Below are positions 54,743 through 63,753 of a stretch of DNA of 64,000 bases, one piece after another. Position 1 is the first letter of the stretch. Each line of letters opens with the position of its first letter. The notes below the pieces were generated by a model. The model was given only the letters and a program-made list of their open reading frames with translations, ran no database searches and was not told where the DNA came from. Source of the DNA: Actinospica sp035552695 (lineage in GTDB: Bacteria; Actinomycetota; Actinomycetes; Streptomycetales; Catenulisporaceae); the NCBI RefSeq assembly GCF_035552695.1, contig NZ_DASZKT010000131.1:1-64000 (forward strand), written 5' to 3'. A program made the position numbers and the translations under genes.

Positions 54743-55476
54743 CGGGACACAGCCTCCAAGGCCTGCTCGAGGGTGAACGCGCCCGCGTACAGCGCCTTGC
54801 CCACGATAGCCCCCTCCACGCCCAGCGGCACGAGCTCGGCCAGCGCGCGCAGATCGTCGAGGCTTGACACGCCGCCGCTCGCGACGACGGGCCGGTCGGT
54901 CGCCGCGCACACCTCGCGGTAGAGCTGCACGTTCGGCCCGGCGAGCATGCCGTCCTTGTTCACGTCGGTGATCACGTAGCGGGCGCAGCCCTCCTTGTCG
55001 AGCCGGGCCATGGCCTCGAACAGCTCGCCGCCGTCCGTGGTCCAGCCTCGCCCGCGCAGCCGCCAGGACCCGTCCTCCAGCTTGCAGTCGAGGCCGACCG
55101 CGATTCGGTCCCCGTACTCGGCGATGGCCTGGGCGACCCACTCGGGCCGCTCCATCGCCGCGGTGCCCAGGTTGATCCGGGCGCAGCCGGTCGCGAGGGC
55201 CGCGCGCAGCGACTCGTCGTCCCGGATGCCGCCGGACAGCTCCACCCGCACGTCCAGCGCGGCGACCACCGAGGCGAGCAGTTCGCGGTTGGAGCCGCGG
55301 CCGAAGGCGGCGTCCAGGTCCACCAGATGCACCCACTCGGCCCCCGCGGACTGCCAGGCCAGCGCAGCTTCCAGGGGCGCGCCGTAGGACGTGGCGGTGC
55401 CCGCCTCGCCGCGTACCAGCCGGACCGCCCGGCCGCCCTCGACATCGACGGCGGGCAGGAGTTCGAGCTTCGACAT
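54739..55476 (-). CDS. priA: Bifunctional HisA/TrpF isomerase
   Basis: 245 aa from ATG 55476 with GAAGGAAA upstream. The beta/alpha-barrel has the general base Asp in LLPAVDVEGGRAVRL and the general acid Asp in RYVITDVNKDGMLAG, with phosphate loops VELSGGIRDDESL and PVVASGGVSSLDDL. In actinobacteria this enzyme serves both as ProFAR isomerase (histidine) and PRA isomerase (tryptophan). No trpF is present with the trp genes at 33-39 kb, so the dual role is expected here. Confidence 0.93.
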   Translation of the reverse strand: MSKLELLPAVDVEGGRAVRLVRGEAGTATSYGAPLEAALAWQSAGAEWVHLVDLDAAFGRGSNRELLASVVAALDVRVELSGGIRDDESLRAALATGCARINLGTAAMERPEWVAQAIAEYGDRIAVGLDCKLEDGSWRLRGRGWTTDGGELFEAMARLDKEGCARYVITDVNKDGMLAGPNVQLYREVCAATDRPVVASGGVSSLDDLRALAELVPLGVEGAIVGKALYAGAFTLEQALEAVSR

Positions 55477-55508
55477 GCCGGGGGTTTCCTTCGCTAACTC
55501 AGAGAGAA

Positions 55509-56141
55509 TCAGAGCGTTTTGATCCAGTTGGCGAGCAGTTGCGCGCCCGCGTCGCCGGACTTCTCCGGATGGAACTGGGCGGCCCACAGCGGCCCGTTCT
55601 CCACGGCGGCGACGAAGGGCCGCGCACCGTACTCGCACCAGGCGACCTTCGGCGTCGGCAGCGAGCCGGTCTCGGTGAGGTGCCACTCCTGCGCCGCGTA
55701 GGAGTGCACGAAGTAGAACCGGGTCTCATCGTCGAGGCCTGCGAACATCGCGCTGTCCTCGGGGATGGAGACCGTGTTCCAGCCCATGTGCGGCACGACC
55801 GGGGCCTCGAGCTGGGCGACCGTGCCCGGCCACTCGGCGCAGCCCGCGGTCCGCACGCCGTGCTCGATGCCGCGCTCGAACAGGATCTGCATGCCGACGC
55901 AGACGCCGATGACCGGGCGTCCCCCGGCCAGCCTGCGTCCGATGATGCGGTGACCGAGCACCTTGCGCAGCCCGTCCATGCAGGCCGCGTAGGCGCCGAC
56001 GCCGGGCACGAACAGGCCGTCGGCCTCGACGCAGGTGTCGAAGTCGGAGGTCACGGTGACGTCCACGCCGTGCCTGGCCACCGCCCGCTCCGCCGATCGG
56101 ATGTTGCCCGACCCGTAGTCGAGGATCGCGACCGAGGTCAT
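55509..56141 (-). CDS. hisH: Imidazole glycerol phosphate synthase, glutaminase subunit
   Basis: 210 aa. It is a class I amidotransferase with DYGSGNIRS, the nucleophile Cys in IGVCVGMQILFE, the His-Glu pair in AAQFHPEKSGDAG and FVPGVGAYAACM. It supplies ammonia to HisF. The ATG lies 4 nt after the stop of the small membrane-protein gene, with GGAAG 7 nt upstream. Confidence 0.96.
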   Translation of the reverse strand: MTSVAILDYGSGNIRSAERAVARHGVDVTVTSDFDTCVEADGLFVPGVGAYAACMDGLRKVLGHRIIGRRLAGGRPVIGVCVGMQILFERGIEHGVRTAGCAEWPGTVAQLEAPVVPHMGWNTVSIPEDSAMFAGLDDETRFYFVHSYAAQEWHLTETGSLPTPKVAWCEYGARPFVAAVENGPLWAAQFHPEKSGDAGAQLLANWIKTL

Positions 56142-56145
56142 CCTT

Positions 56146-56307
56146 TTACTTCCACCGCATGACGCCGGAGGCGAGGGCCAGGGCGCTGCACACGCCCATC
56201 GCCGTGATGATCAGCTTCGAGAGGCCTTGCTTGGCGAACGAGATCACGCCGCCGAGCAGGAAGAGGCCGAGCATGATGAGCAGCGCGGCGCTGTAGCTGT
56301 TGGTCAC
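56146..56307 (-). CDS. 53-aa membrane protein inside the his operon
   Basis: GTG 56307 overlaps the hisB stop by 4 nt, and the TAA ends 4 nt before hisH. The 53 residues form two membrane helices: SAALLIMLGLFLLGGVISFA (about 6-25) and LIITAMGVCSALALASGVM (about 32-50), joined by a basic KQGLSK turn and ended by RWK. The tight coupling on both sides shows it is a real gene. Small membrane ORFs occur at this place in other actinobacterial his operons; the function is unknown. Confidence 0.75.
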   Translation of the reverse strand: MTNSYSAALLIMLGLFLLGGVISFAKQGLSKLIITAMGVCSALALASGVMRWK

Positions 56308-56912
56308 AGGACACCCTTCGTGGACGGGATGCCGGTCACCCTCGGGTCGGCGGCGCAGGCGTCCCGCAGCGCCCGGGCCACGGCCTTGAACTGGGCCTCG
56401 ACGATGTGGTGCGCGTTGCGGCCATAAGGAACGTGCAGGTGCAGGCAGATCTGGGCCTGGGCGACGAAGGACTCGAAGATGTGCCGGGTCAGGGTCGTGT
56501 CGTAGGCCCCGATCATCGGCGCCATCGCTTCCGGCTCCTCGTGCACCAGGTAGGGACGCCCGGACAGGTCGACGACGGCCTCGGCCAGGGTCTCGTCCAG
56601 CGGCACCGCGGCGTTGGCGAAGCGGCGGATGCCGGCCTTGTCGCCGAGCGCCTCGCGGAAGGCGCCGCCGAGCGCGAGCGCGGTGTCCTCGACCGTGTGG
56701 TGCGAGTCCACGTGCAGGTCGCCGGTGGTCTTCACGAGCAGGTCGAACAGGCCGTGCTTGGCCAGCTGGGCGAGCATGTGGTCGTAGAAGCCGATGCCCG
56801 TGTCGATGTCCGCGACGCCGGTGCCGTCGAGGTCGATCTCGACCAGGACGCTGGACTCCTTCGTGCTCCGGGCGACGCGGCCGTAACGCCGGTGACGGGT
56901 CTCGTCGGTCAC
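56304..56912 (-). CDS. hisB: Imidazoleglycerol-phosphate dehydratase
   Basis: 202 aa, dehydratase only, without the phosphatase domain of E. coli HisB. The two Mn-binding HHxxED-type motifs are DSHHTVEDTALALG and NAHHIVEAQFKAVARAL. The start is GTG 56912, overlapping the hisC stop by 4 nt. It forms imidazole acetol phosphate for HisC. Confidence 0.96.
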   Translation of the reverse strand: MTDETRHRRYGRVARSTKESSVLVEIDLDGTGVADIDTGIGFYDHMLAQLAKHGLFDLLVKTTGDLHVDSHHTVEDTALALGGAFREALGDKAGIRRFANAAVPLDETLAEAVVDLSGRPYLVHEEPEAMAPMIGAYDTTLTRHIFESFVAQAQICLHLHVPYGRNAHHIVEAQFKAVARALRDACAADPRVTGIPSTKGVL

Positions 56913-58018
56913 GGGTTCTCCTCGCGGATCTCGTTGACGATCTCTTTCAGGGCGTCCAGGAACGCGCCGGTCTCTTCGACGGTGCCCGCCGTCACGCGCA
57001 GCTTATTCGGTAACAACCCCTCACGAACGAGCACCCCCCGGTCCAGCAGCGCCTGCCAGACCGCGCGCGCGTCCGCGAAGTCGCCGAAGGAGACGAAGTT
57101 CGCGTCCGAGGGGACCACGTCCAGGCCGAGCGCGGTCAGTTCGTCGACGATGCGGTCCCGCTGGGCCTTGACCGCGTCCACCGTGCCGAGCAGTTCCGCC
57201 GTGTGCGCGAGCGCGGTGCGGGCCACGGCCTGGGTGAACGAGGACAGGTGGTACGGCAGCCGCACCAGCAGCAGCGCGTCGACCACGGCCGGATCGGCGG
57301 CGAGGTAGCCGATGCGCGCGCCGGCCATGGCGAAGGCCTTCGACATGGTGCGGGTGACGATCAGCCGCGGGCGTCCCGGGAGCAGCGTGAGCGCCGACGG
57401 GGTGCCGGGCCGGAAGAACTCGGCGTACGCCTCGTCGATGACCACCATGCCCGGCGCCGCGTCCACGATCGCCTCGACCAACTCCATCGGCGCGGCCGTG
57501 CCGGTCGGATTGTTCGGCGAGGTCAGGAACACGACATCCGGCTGGTGCCGCTCGATCGCGGCGACGGCGGCGGCCGGGTCCAGCGTGAAGTCGGCGGAGC
57601 GGCGCTCGGAGATCCAGGTGGTGCCGGTGGCCAGCGCGATCAGCCGGTGCATCGAGTAGGAGGGCTCGAATCCCAGGGCACTGCGACCGAAGCCGCCGAA
57701 GCACTGCAGGATCTGCTGGATGACCTCGTTGGATCCGTTGGCCGCCCACAGGTTCGCGCCGACCAGGCCGTGGCCGAGGTACTGCGCGAGGTCCTTGCGC
57801 AGCTCGTCGGCGTCCCGGTCGGGGTACCTGTTCGCCCCGGCGGCGGCGCGGCTTGCGGCCTGGGCGAGATCGGCGATGAGCGCGGCGGACGGCGGGTACG
57901 GGTTCTCGTTCGTGTTCAGCAGCACCGGCACGTCCAGCTGCGGCGCGCCGTACGGCGAGAGCTCGCGCAGATCGTCCCGGATCGGCAGGTCCCGCCAGGT
58001 GAGCACGGGGTCGGTCAC
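56909..58018 (-). CDS. hisC: Histidinol-phosphate aminotransferase
   Basis: 369 aa, fold-type I PLP enzyme. LLNTNENPYPPS is the N-terminal gate, NGSNEVIQQIL and SPNNPTGTA bind the cofactor, VIDEAYAEF holds the ring Asp, and the Schiff-base Lys is in TRTMSKAFAMAGARIGYL. It transaminates imidazole acetol phosphate with glutamate. Its GTG directly follows the hisD stop. Confidence 0.96.
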   Translation of the reverse strand: MTDPVLTWRDLPIRDDLRELSPYGAPQLDVPVLLNTNENPYPPSAALIADLAQAASRAAAGANRYPDRDADELRKDLAQYLGHGLVGANLWAANGSNEVIQQILQCFGGFGRSALGFEPSYSMHRLIALATGTTWISERRSADFTLDPAAAVAAIERHQPDVVFLTSPNNPTGTAAPMELVEAIVDAAPGMVVIDEAYAEFFRPGTPSALTLLPGRPRLIVTRTMSKAFAMAGARIGYLAADPAVVDALLLVRLPYHLSSFTQAVARTALAHTAELLGTVDAVKAQRDRIVDELTALGLDVVPSDANFVSFGDFADARAVWQALLDRGVLVREGLLPNKLRVTAGTVEETGAFLDALKEIVNEIREENP

Positions 58019-59395
58019 TCAGTCCTCCAGCGGCTGATCGGTAACGGGAAGATCGAACGCCTCGAGGACCTCCGGCTCGGGCTGGCGGCGGGCCAGCACG
58101 GCCTCGCCGTGCGCGGGCAGGTCCTCGGCGTTCGCGAGGGTGACGACGTGCTGCGCGACCTCGGACAGCGCCGGCTCGTTGTACTCGACGATGTGGATGC
58201 CCTTGAGGAAGCTCTGCACCGACAGGCCGGAGCTGTGGCTGGCGCAGCCGCCGGTGGGCAGCACGTGGTTCGACCCGGCGCAGTAGTCGCCGAGCGAGAC
58301 CGGCGAGTACGGGCCGACGAAGACGGCGCCGGCGTTGCGCACCCGCCCGGCCAGCACGCGGGCGTTCGAGGTCTGGATCTCCAGGTGCTCGGCCGCGTAG
58401 CCGTCCACCACGGCCAGGCCCGCCTCCAGGTCGTCCACCAGGATCAGCGCGGACTGCCGCCCGGCGAGCGCCTGGCCGATCCGCTCCCGGTGCTTGGTCG
58501 CCGCGACCCGGTTCTCCAGTTCGAGGCCGACCGCCTCGAGCAGCGCGGGCGAGTCGGTGACCAGCACGGCCGCGGCCATCGGGTCGTGCTCGGCCTGGCT
58601 GATCAGGTCGGCGGCCACGTGCCCGGGGTCGGCGGTCAGGTCGGCGAGGATGGCGATCTCGGTGGGCCCGGCCTCGGTGTCGATGCCGATCCGGCCCTTG
58701 AGCAGGCGCTTGGCTGCGGCCACGTAGATGTTGCCGGGACCGGTGACGATGTCCACCGGGCGGCAGCCGGTCTCGCCCGGTCCCGAGCCGTAGGCGAACA
58801 TCGCGATGGCCTGCGAACCGCCGACCGCGTAGACCTCCTCGACGTTCAGCAGGGCGCAGGCGGCCAGGATCGTCGGGTGTGGCAGGCCGCCGAACTCGCG
58901 CTGCGGCGGCGAGGCGACGGCGATCTGCTCCACGCCCGCGACCTGCGCCGGGATCACGTTCATCACGACCGAGGAGGGCAGCACGGCCAGACCGCCGGGC
59001 ACGTAGAGGCCCGCGCGCCGGATCGGCACCCAGCGCTCCGTGACCATGCCGCCGGGCACCACGACCGTCTGCACGTCGCGGCGCTTCTGGTCGGTGTGCA
59101 CCTTGCGGGCGCGCCGGATCGACTCCTCGAGCGCGGCGCGGATCTGCGGATCGAGGCCGGTCAGGGCCTGCGTGATCGCGTCGGCCGACACGCGCAGCGA
59201 CCGCAGCCGGACGCCGTCGAAGCGCTCGCCGTACTCGATCAGCGCGGCCTCGCCGCGATGGCGCACGTCCTCGCAGATCGGCCGGACGGTCTCGACGGCC
59301 GCCTCGATGTCGAACTCGGCGCGCGGCACCAGGGTGCGCACGTCCAGGCCCGCCGAACGCAGGTCCATTCCACGCAAATCGATACGGTTGATCAC
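58019..59395 (-). CDS. hisD: Histidinol dehydrogenase
   Basis: 458 aa from GTG 59395. The Zn and substrate region GPTEIAILADLTADP and AEHDPMAAAVLVT is followed by the catalytic Glu-His-containing block AEHLEI and by AGSNHVLPTGGCASHSSGLSVQSF. It oxidises histidinol to histidine in two NAD+ steps. It is the first gene of the operon; TACACT 6 nt before the GTG predicts a leaderless message. Confidence 0.97.
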   Translation of the reverse strand: MINRIDLRGMDLRSAGLDVRTLVPRAEFDIEAAVETVRPICEDVRHRGEAALIEYGERFDGVRLRSLRVSADAITQALTGLDPQIRAALEESIRRARKVHTDQKRRDVQTVVVPGGMVTERWVPIRRAGLYVPGGLAVLPSSVVMNVIPAQVAGVEQIAVASPPQREFGGLPHPTILAACALLNVEEVYAVGGSQAIAMFAYGSGPGETGCRPVDIVTGPGNIYVAAAKRLLKGRIGIDTEAGPTEIAILADLTADPGHVAADLISQAEHDPMAAAVLVTDSPALLEAVGLELENRVAATKHRERIGQALAGRQSALILVDDLEAGLAVVDGYAAEHLEIQTSNARVLAGRVRNAGAVFVGPYSPVSLGDYCAGSNHVLPTGGCASHSSGLSVQSFLKGIHIVEYNEPALSEVAQHVVTLANAEDLPAHGEAVLARRQPEPEVLEAFDLPVTDQPLED

Positions 59396-59401
59396 ACAAC
59401 C

Positions 59402-59407
59402 AGTGTA
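59402..59407 (-). promoter_or_regulatory. hisD: -10 hexamer TACACT of the his operon, leaderless
   Basis: TACACT on the minus strand is exactly 6 nt before GTG 59395. No his leader peptide or attenuator is seen in the 79 nt to the divergent gene. Confidence 0.5.
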
Positions 59408-59462
59408 GTTGCCTCTGACCGGCGTCTCGCGGCCATATCCAGATGCTGGGCTGCCAAGCCTC

Positions 59463-59468
59463 TAGGCT
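59463..59468 (+). promoter_or_regulatory. -10 hexamer TAGGCT, leaderless start of the LON-domain gene
   Basis: TAGGCT is exactly 6 nt before ATG 59475, which favours that codon over the in-frame ATG at 59469. Confidence 0.5.
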
Positions 59469-59474
59469 ATGCGT

Positions 59475-60137
59475 ATGCCGACGACGCTGCCCCTCTTCCC
59501 GCTCGGGTCAGTGCTCTTCCCCGGGGTGGTCATGCCGCTCCGGGTATTCGAACCGCGATACCGCCAACTGGTGGAGGACCTGCAGGCGCTGCCCGAGGGA
59601 CTCGACCAGCGCTTCGGCGTGGTCGCCATCAAGGACGGGCGCGAGGTGGGCGAGGGGAACGTGCGCAGCGTCTACGAGTACGGCTGCTCCGCGCAGATGT
59701 CCGCGGTGGACGCGGCCGACGACGGCTCGTACTCGCTGGTCACCACGGGCGTCGAGCGCTTCCGGGTGCTGTCCGTGGACCTGGGCGGCTCGCCGTACCC
59801 GATCGGCGAGGTGGAGTTCCTGGCCGACACCCCCGGCGAGGACGCGGACTCGCTGCGCACCCCGGCCACCGCCCAGTTCCTCGCCTACCAGCGCGCGCTC
59901 TCCGGTCTGCGCGGCGTCCGCGTCGGCCCGCTGCCGCAGTTGCCGGACGACGCGAACGTGCTGTCGTACCTGATCGCCGCGACGATGATCATCGACGTGC
60001 GGGAGAAGCACTCGCTGCTCGCCGCCGCGGACACGGCCACCCGGCTGCGGCGGGAGCAGGCGTTGCTCCGGCGTGAATCGCTGCTGATCCAGGAGTTGCG
60101 CTCGCTGCCCGCAGTGGACCTACTGAAGCGGGATTAG
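59475..60137 (+). CDS. LON peptidase substrate-binding-domain protein
   Basis: 220 aa from ATG 59475. The whole protein is the Lon N-terminal (PUA-like) domain with its helical extension: LPLFPLGSVLFPGVVMPLRVFEPRYRQLVEDL at the start and GVERFRVLSV in the middle. There is no ATPase or protease domain. Stand-alone proteins of this type may bind unfolded peptides; the role is not established. It is divergent from the his operon. Confidence 0.85.
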   Translation: MPTTLPLFPLGSVLFPGVVMPLRVFEPRYRQLVEDLQALPEGLDQRFGVVAIKDGREVGEGNVRSVYEYGCSAQMSAVDAADDGSYSLVTTGVERFRVLSVDLGGSPYPIGEVEFLADTPGEDADSLRTPATAQFLAYQRALSGLRGVRVGPLPQLPDDANVLSYLIAATMIIDVREKHSLLAAADTATRLRREQALLRRESLLIQELRSLPAVDLLKRD

Positions 60138-60152
60138 CCGGAATATCCGGGA

Positions 60153-60650
60153 TCAGCCGCGTCCGATCGACGCCGTGACCGCCGCCGTCAGCCGAACAAG
60201 ATCCCCCGGAGCGAGTTCGACCTCGAAGCCACGTCGTCCGCCGGAGCAGAAGACGGTCTCGAAGCCGAGCGCGGACTCGTCGACGACGGTGCGCAACTGC
60301 TTGCGCTGGCCGAGCGGCGAGATGCCGCCGAGGACGTAGCCGGTGGTGCGCTCGGCCGCGGCCGGGTCGGCCATGGCGGCCTTCTTGCCGCCGACCGCAC
60401 TGGCGAGGGCCTTGAGGTCGAGCGAGCCGGAGACGGGGACGACGGCGACCGTGAGCTTGCCGTCGACGTCGGCGAGCAGGGTCTTGAACACGCGCTCGGG
60501 GGCGACGCCCATGGCCTCGGCCGCCTCGGTGCCGAAGGAACCGCTGGCGGGGTCGTGGTCGTAGCTGTACGCCGTGAACGGCACGTTCGCCTTCGTCAAC
60601 ACCACCGTCGCCGGGGTGCCGGCACTCGCCGCCTTGGAATTCCTCGCCAC
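60153..60650 (-). CDS. ybaK: Cys-tRNA(Pro)/Cys-tRNA(Cys) deacylase, YbaK type
   Basis: 165 aa. The conserved Lys is in PERVFKTLLADVDGKLTVAVVPV, with GSFGTEAAEAMGV before it and GYVLGGISPLGQRKQLRTVVD after it, all YbaK/EbsC blocks. It hydrolyses cysteine mischarged on tRNA-Pro. It converges on the LON-domain gene 15 nt away, and its start lies 9 nt from the stop of the upstream membrane-protein gene, suggesting an operon. Confidence 0.92.
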   Translation of the reverse strand: MARNSKAASAGTPATVVLTKANVPFTAYSYDHDPASGSFGTEAAEAMGVAPERVFKTLLADVDGKLTVAVVPVSGSLDLKALASAVGGKKAAMADPAAAERTTGYVLGGISPLGQRKQLRTVVDESALGFETVFCSGGRRGFEVELAPGDLVRLTAAVTASIGRG

Positions 60651-60659
60651 GGCGCAAGG

Positions 60660-61292
60660 CTACCGGGCGGCGGGGTCCCCCGGCCCGGGGGCGGTCAGGT
60701 CGACCGGATCAGCCCACTGCGGGAACTGCTCCTCGGCCTCGTCGCCCGGGCCGAAGATGAGCATCAGCAGGAAGTACAGGCCGACCGCGATCGCGGGCCA
60801 GAGCCAGATGACGCCGGTCGCGCCGATCTGCAGCGGCAGGTCGAAGGTGCCGTTGTTGGGCACGTTCTTCGCGGCGGCGACGATCGAACCGCGGCCCGGG
60901 CCGAGCCAGGTGCCGAACCAGGCGGCGAAGTAGGCCGCGCCGACTCCCGCGCCGGCCAGCGCGAGCGCCGCGCCGATCGGGCCGCGGCGGCGGCACCAGA
61001 GGAAGGCGGCGACCGCGAGCAGGATGGCGGCGACGGCGCCGCAGATGCCGAAGGTGCCGTCCTGCCCGACGAAGCCCTTGGTCTCCGGGTTCGCGTAGTA
61101 CGCGGACTTCTGGCCGTTCGAGATGCTCACCACGCCCTGCACCATCGGCGCGACCGCCCGCCAGATCACGGCCACCAGGACACCGGCGATCATCGAGAGC
61201 GCGCCGAGCAGCAGCGCGCTGTACGCCTCGCCGCGCCACCAGGGCTTTCCGGTGTCGTACGCGGGCAACGTCGGTGATATCTCGATACTCAT
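60660..61292 (-). CDS. Four-helix membrane protein of unknown function
   Basis: 210 aa from ATG 61292 (MSIEISPTLPAYD); the longer frame to 61388 is not supported. Helices are at about 24-46, 80-97, 104-123 and 155-175. The loop after helix 1 (ISNGQKSAYYANPETKGFVGQDGTFG) would be external. The C-terminus is acidic and Pro-rich (FGPGDEAEEQFPQWADPVDL). The pattern recalls DUF2567-type actinobacterial proteins, but I am not sure of the family. Confidence 0.65.
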   Translation of the reverse strand: MSIEISPTLPAYDTGKPWWRGEAYSALLLGALSMIAGVLVAVIWRAVAPMVQGVVSISNGQKSAYYANPETKGFVGQDGTFGICGAVAAILLAVAAFLWCRRRGPIGAALALAGAGVGAAYFAAWFGTWLGPGRGSIVAAAKNVPNNGTFDLPLQIGATGVIWLWPAIAVGLYFLLMLIFGPGDEAEEQFPQWADPVDLTAPGPGDPAAR

Positions 61293-61359
61293 CGACGACA
61301 CTGTTTCACAGCCGCCATGCGGTGTCTCGTCGGGGCGATCAGACGAGCGACTGACGCGC

Positions 61360-61608
61360 TTACAGGTCGCGCCAGCGCTCTCGGGCATCGCGCGAGTCGG
61401 CCGGGGCCTCGCTGAACGCGTGCTGGGTGCGCCGCTGCCTCGCCGGATCGAAGAGCGCGGAGTGCGCGGGGGCGCCGGAGTGCTGCCGGGCCTCGCGCAG
61501 CACCAGGGCGCGGACGTACTGCGAGACGCTCTGGCCCGCGGCGAAAGCCAGCCGCTCCAGCGCCTCGTACGTGTCCTCGCTCAGGTCCTCGATCTCGATG
61601 CGCGGCAT
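61360..61608 (-). CDS. Ribbon-helix-helix (FitA/antitoxin-like) protein
   Basis: 82 aa. MPRIEIEDLSEDTYEALERLAFAAGQSVSQYVRALVLREAR is a complete ribbon-helix-helix DNA-binding domain of the type found in plasmid-stabilisation antitoxins. The C-terminal half is polar and probably disordered, where a toxin-binding segment would be. No toxin gene (PIN or ParE) flanks it. GATAGT 7 nt before the ATG suggests a leaderless transcript. Confidence 0.75.
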   Translation of the reverse strand: MPRIEIEDLSEDTYEALERLAFAAGQSVSQYVRALVLREARQHSGAPAHSALFDPARQRRTQHAFSEAPADSRDARERWRDL

Positions 61609-61709
61609 GGAGGGGACTATCGTCCCGGGCCCGCGAAAGCCGCAAGGCCCGGGAGGTGAAATCTTCCGCAGCCGATCGAACGCCAGGTCAGAGCGGGATC
61701 AGAGCGGGA

Positions 61710-62714
<1,005 letters not shown>

Positions 62715-62758
62715 GCGGGGACGCTCCTTCGCGGTCGTGCGGGGGTGTGTGCCGGAGA

Positions 62759-63706
62759 TCAGCTCTCGGCGGCGATCAGGTCGAGGGCGCGCTGCAGGTC
62801 CTCGGGATACGGCGAGGCGAACTCGACGTGCTCGCCGGTGGCCGGGTGCGCGAAGCCGAGGCGCGCGGCGTGCAGCCACTGCCGGGCGAGCCCGAGCTGC
62901 TGGGCGAGCTTGGGGTCGGCGCCGTAGGTCAGGTCGCCGACGCACGGGTGGTGCAGCGCGGACATGTGCACGCGGATCTGGTGTGTGCGGCCGGTTTCCA
63001 GCTTGATGTCGAGCAGCGTCGCCCGGCGGTACGCCTCGATGGTGTCGTAATGGGTGACCGAGTCCTTGCCGTCGGCGGTCACCGCCCACTTGTAGTCGAG
63101 CTTCGGGTGCCGGCCGATCGGCGCGTCGATGGTGCCGCTCATCGGGTCCGGGTAGCCCTGCACCAGCGCGTTGTACCGCTTGTCCACGGTGCGCTCGCGG
63201 AAGGCGTCCTTGAGCACCGAGTATGCGTGCTCTGATTTGGCGACGACCATCAGGCCCGAGGTCCCGACGTCCAGCCGGTGCACCACGCCCTGCCGCTCGG
63301 CCGCGCCGGAGGTCGAGATGCGGTATCCGGCGGCGGCCAGCCCGCCGACGACCGTGGTGCCGGTCCAGCCCGGACTCGGGTGCGCCGCGACGCCCACCGG
63401 CTTGTCCACGACCACGATGTCGTCGTCGTCGTGCACGATGCGCATCCCGGGCACCGGCTCGGCGATCGCCGCCGCGTCGAAGGTCGCGGCGCCGGGCGGG
63501 GGCGGGAGCTCGACCTCGAGCCACGCGCCGCCGCGCACCTTCTCCGACTTGCCCGCGGGCTTGAAGTCGATCGAGACCAGGCCCTGCTCGGCCAGCTCCG
63601 CCGCCTTCGTCCTGGACAGCCCGAACATCCGGGCCAACGCGGCGTCCACCCGCTCGCCGTGCAGGCCGTCGGGAATGGGCAGGGAGCGGGACTGGCTGGA
63701 GGTCAC
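62759..63706 (-). CDS. 23S rRNA/tRNA pseudouridine synthase, RluA/RluD family
   Basis: 315 aa. The S4 RNA-binding domain is at about 17-70 (ERVDAALARMFGLSRTKAAELAEQGLVSID), and the synthase domain holds the catalytic Asp in QGVVHRLDVGTSGLMVVAKS. DKRYNALVQG, TGRTHQIRVHMSALHHPCVGD and QWLHAARLGFAHP are the further family motifs. It isomerises uridines in large-subunit rRNA, RluD-like. It follows lspA on the same strand, as in many actinobacteria, with a 47-nt gap. Confidence 0.93.
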   Translation of the reverse strand: MTSSQSRSLPIPDGLHGERVDAALARMFGLSRTKAAELAEQGLVSIDFKPAGKSEKVRGGAWLEVELPPPPGAATFDAAAIAEPVPGMRIVHDDDDIVVVDKPVGVAAHPSPGWTGTTVVGGLAAAGYRISTSGAAERQGVVHRLDVGTSGLMVVAKSEHAYSVLKDAFRERTVDKRYNALVQGYPDPMSGTIDAPIGRHPKLDYKWAVTADGKDSVTHYDTIEAYRRATLLDIKLETGRTHQIRVHMSALHHPCVGDLTYGADPKLAQQLGLARQWLHAARLGFAHPATGEHVEFASPYPEDLQRALDLIAAES

Positions 63707-63753
63707 CCGTCCAGGATACCGGCAAACTAAGCGATCGCTCAGCCGCCGCCCGC

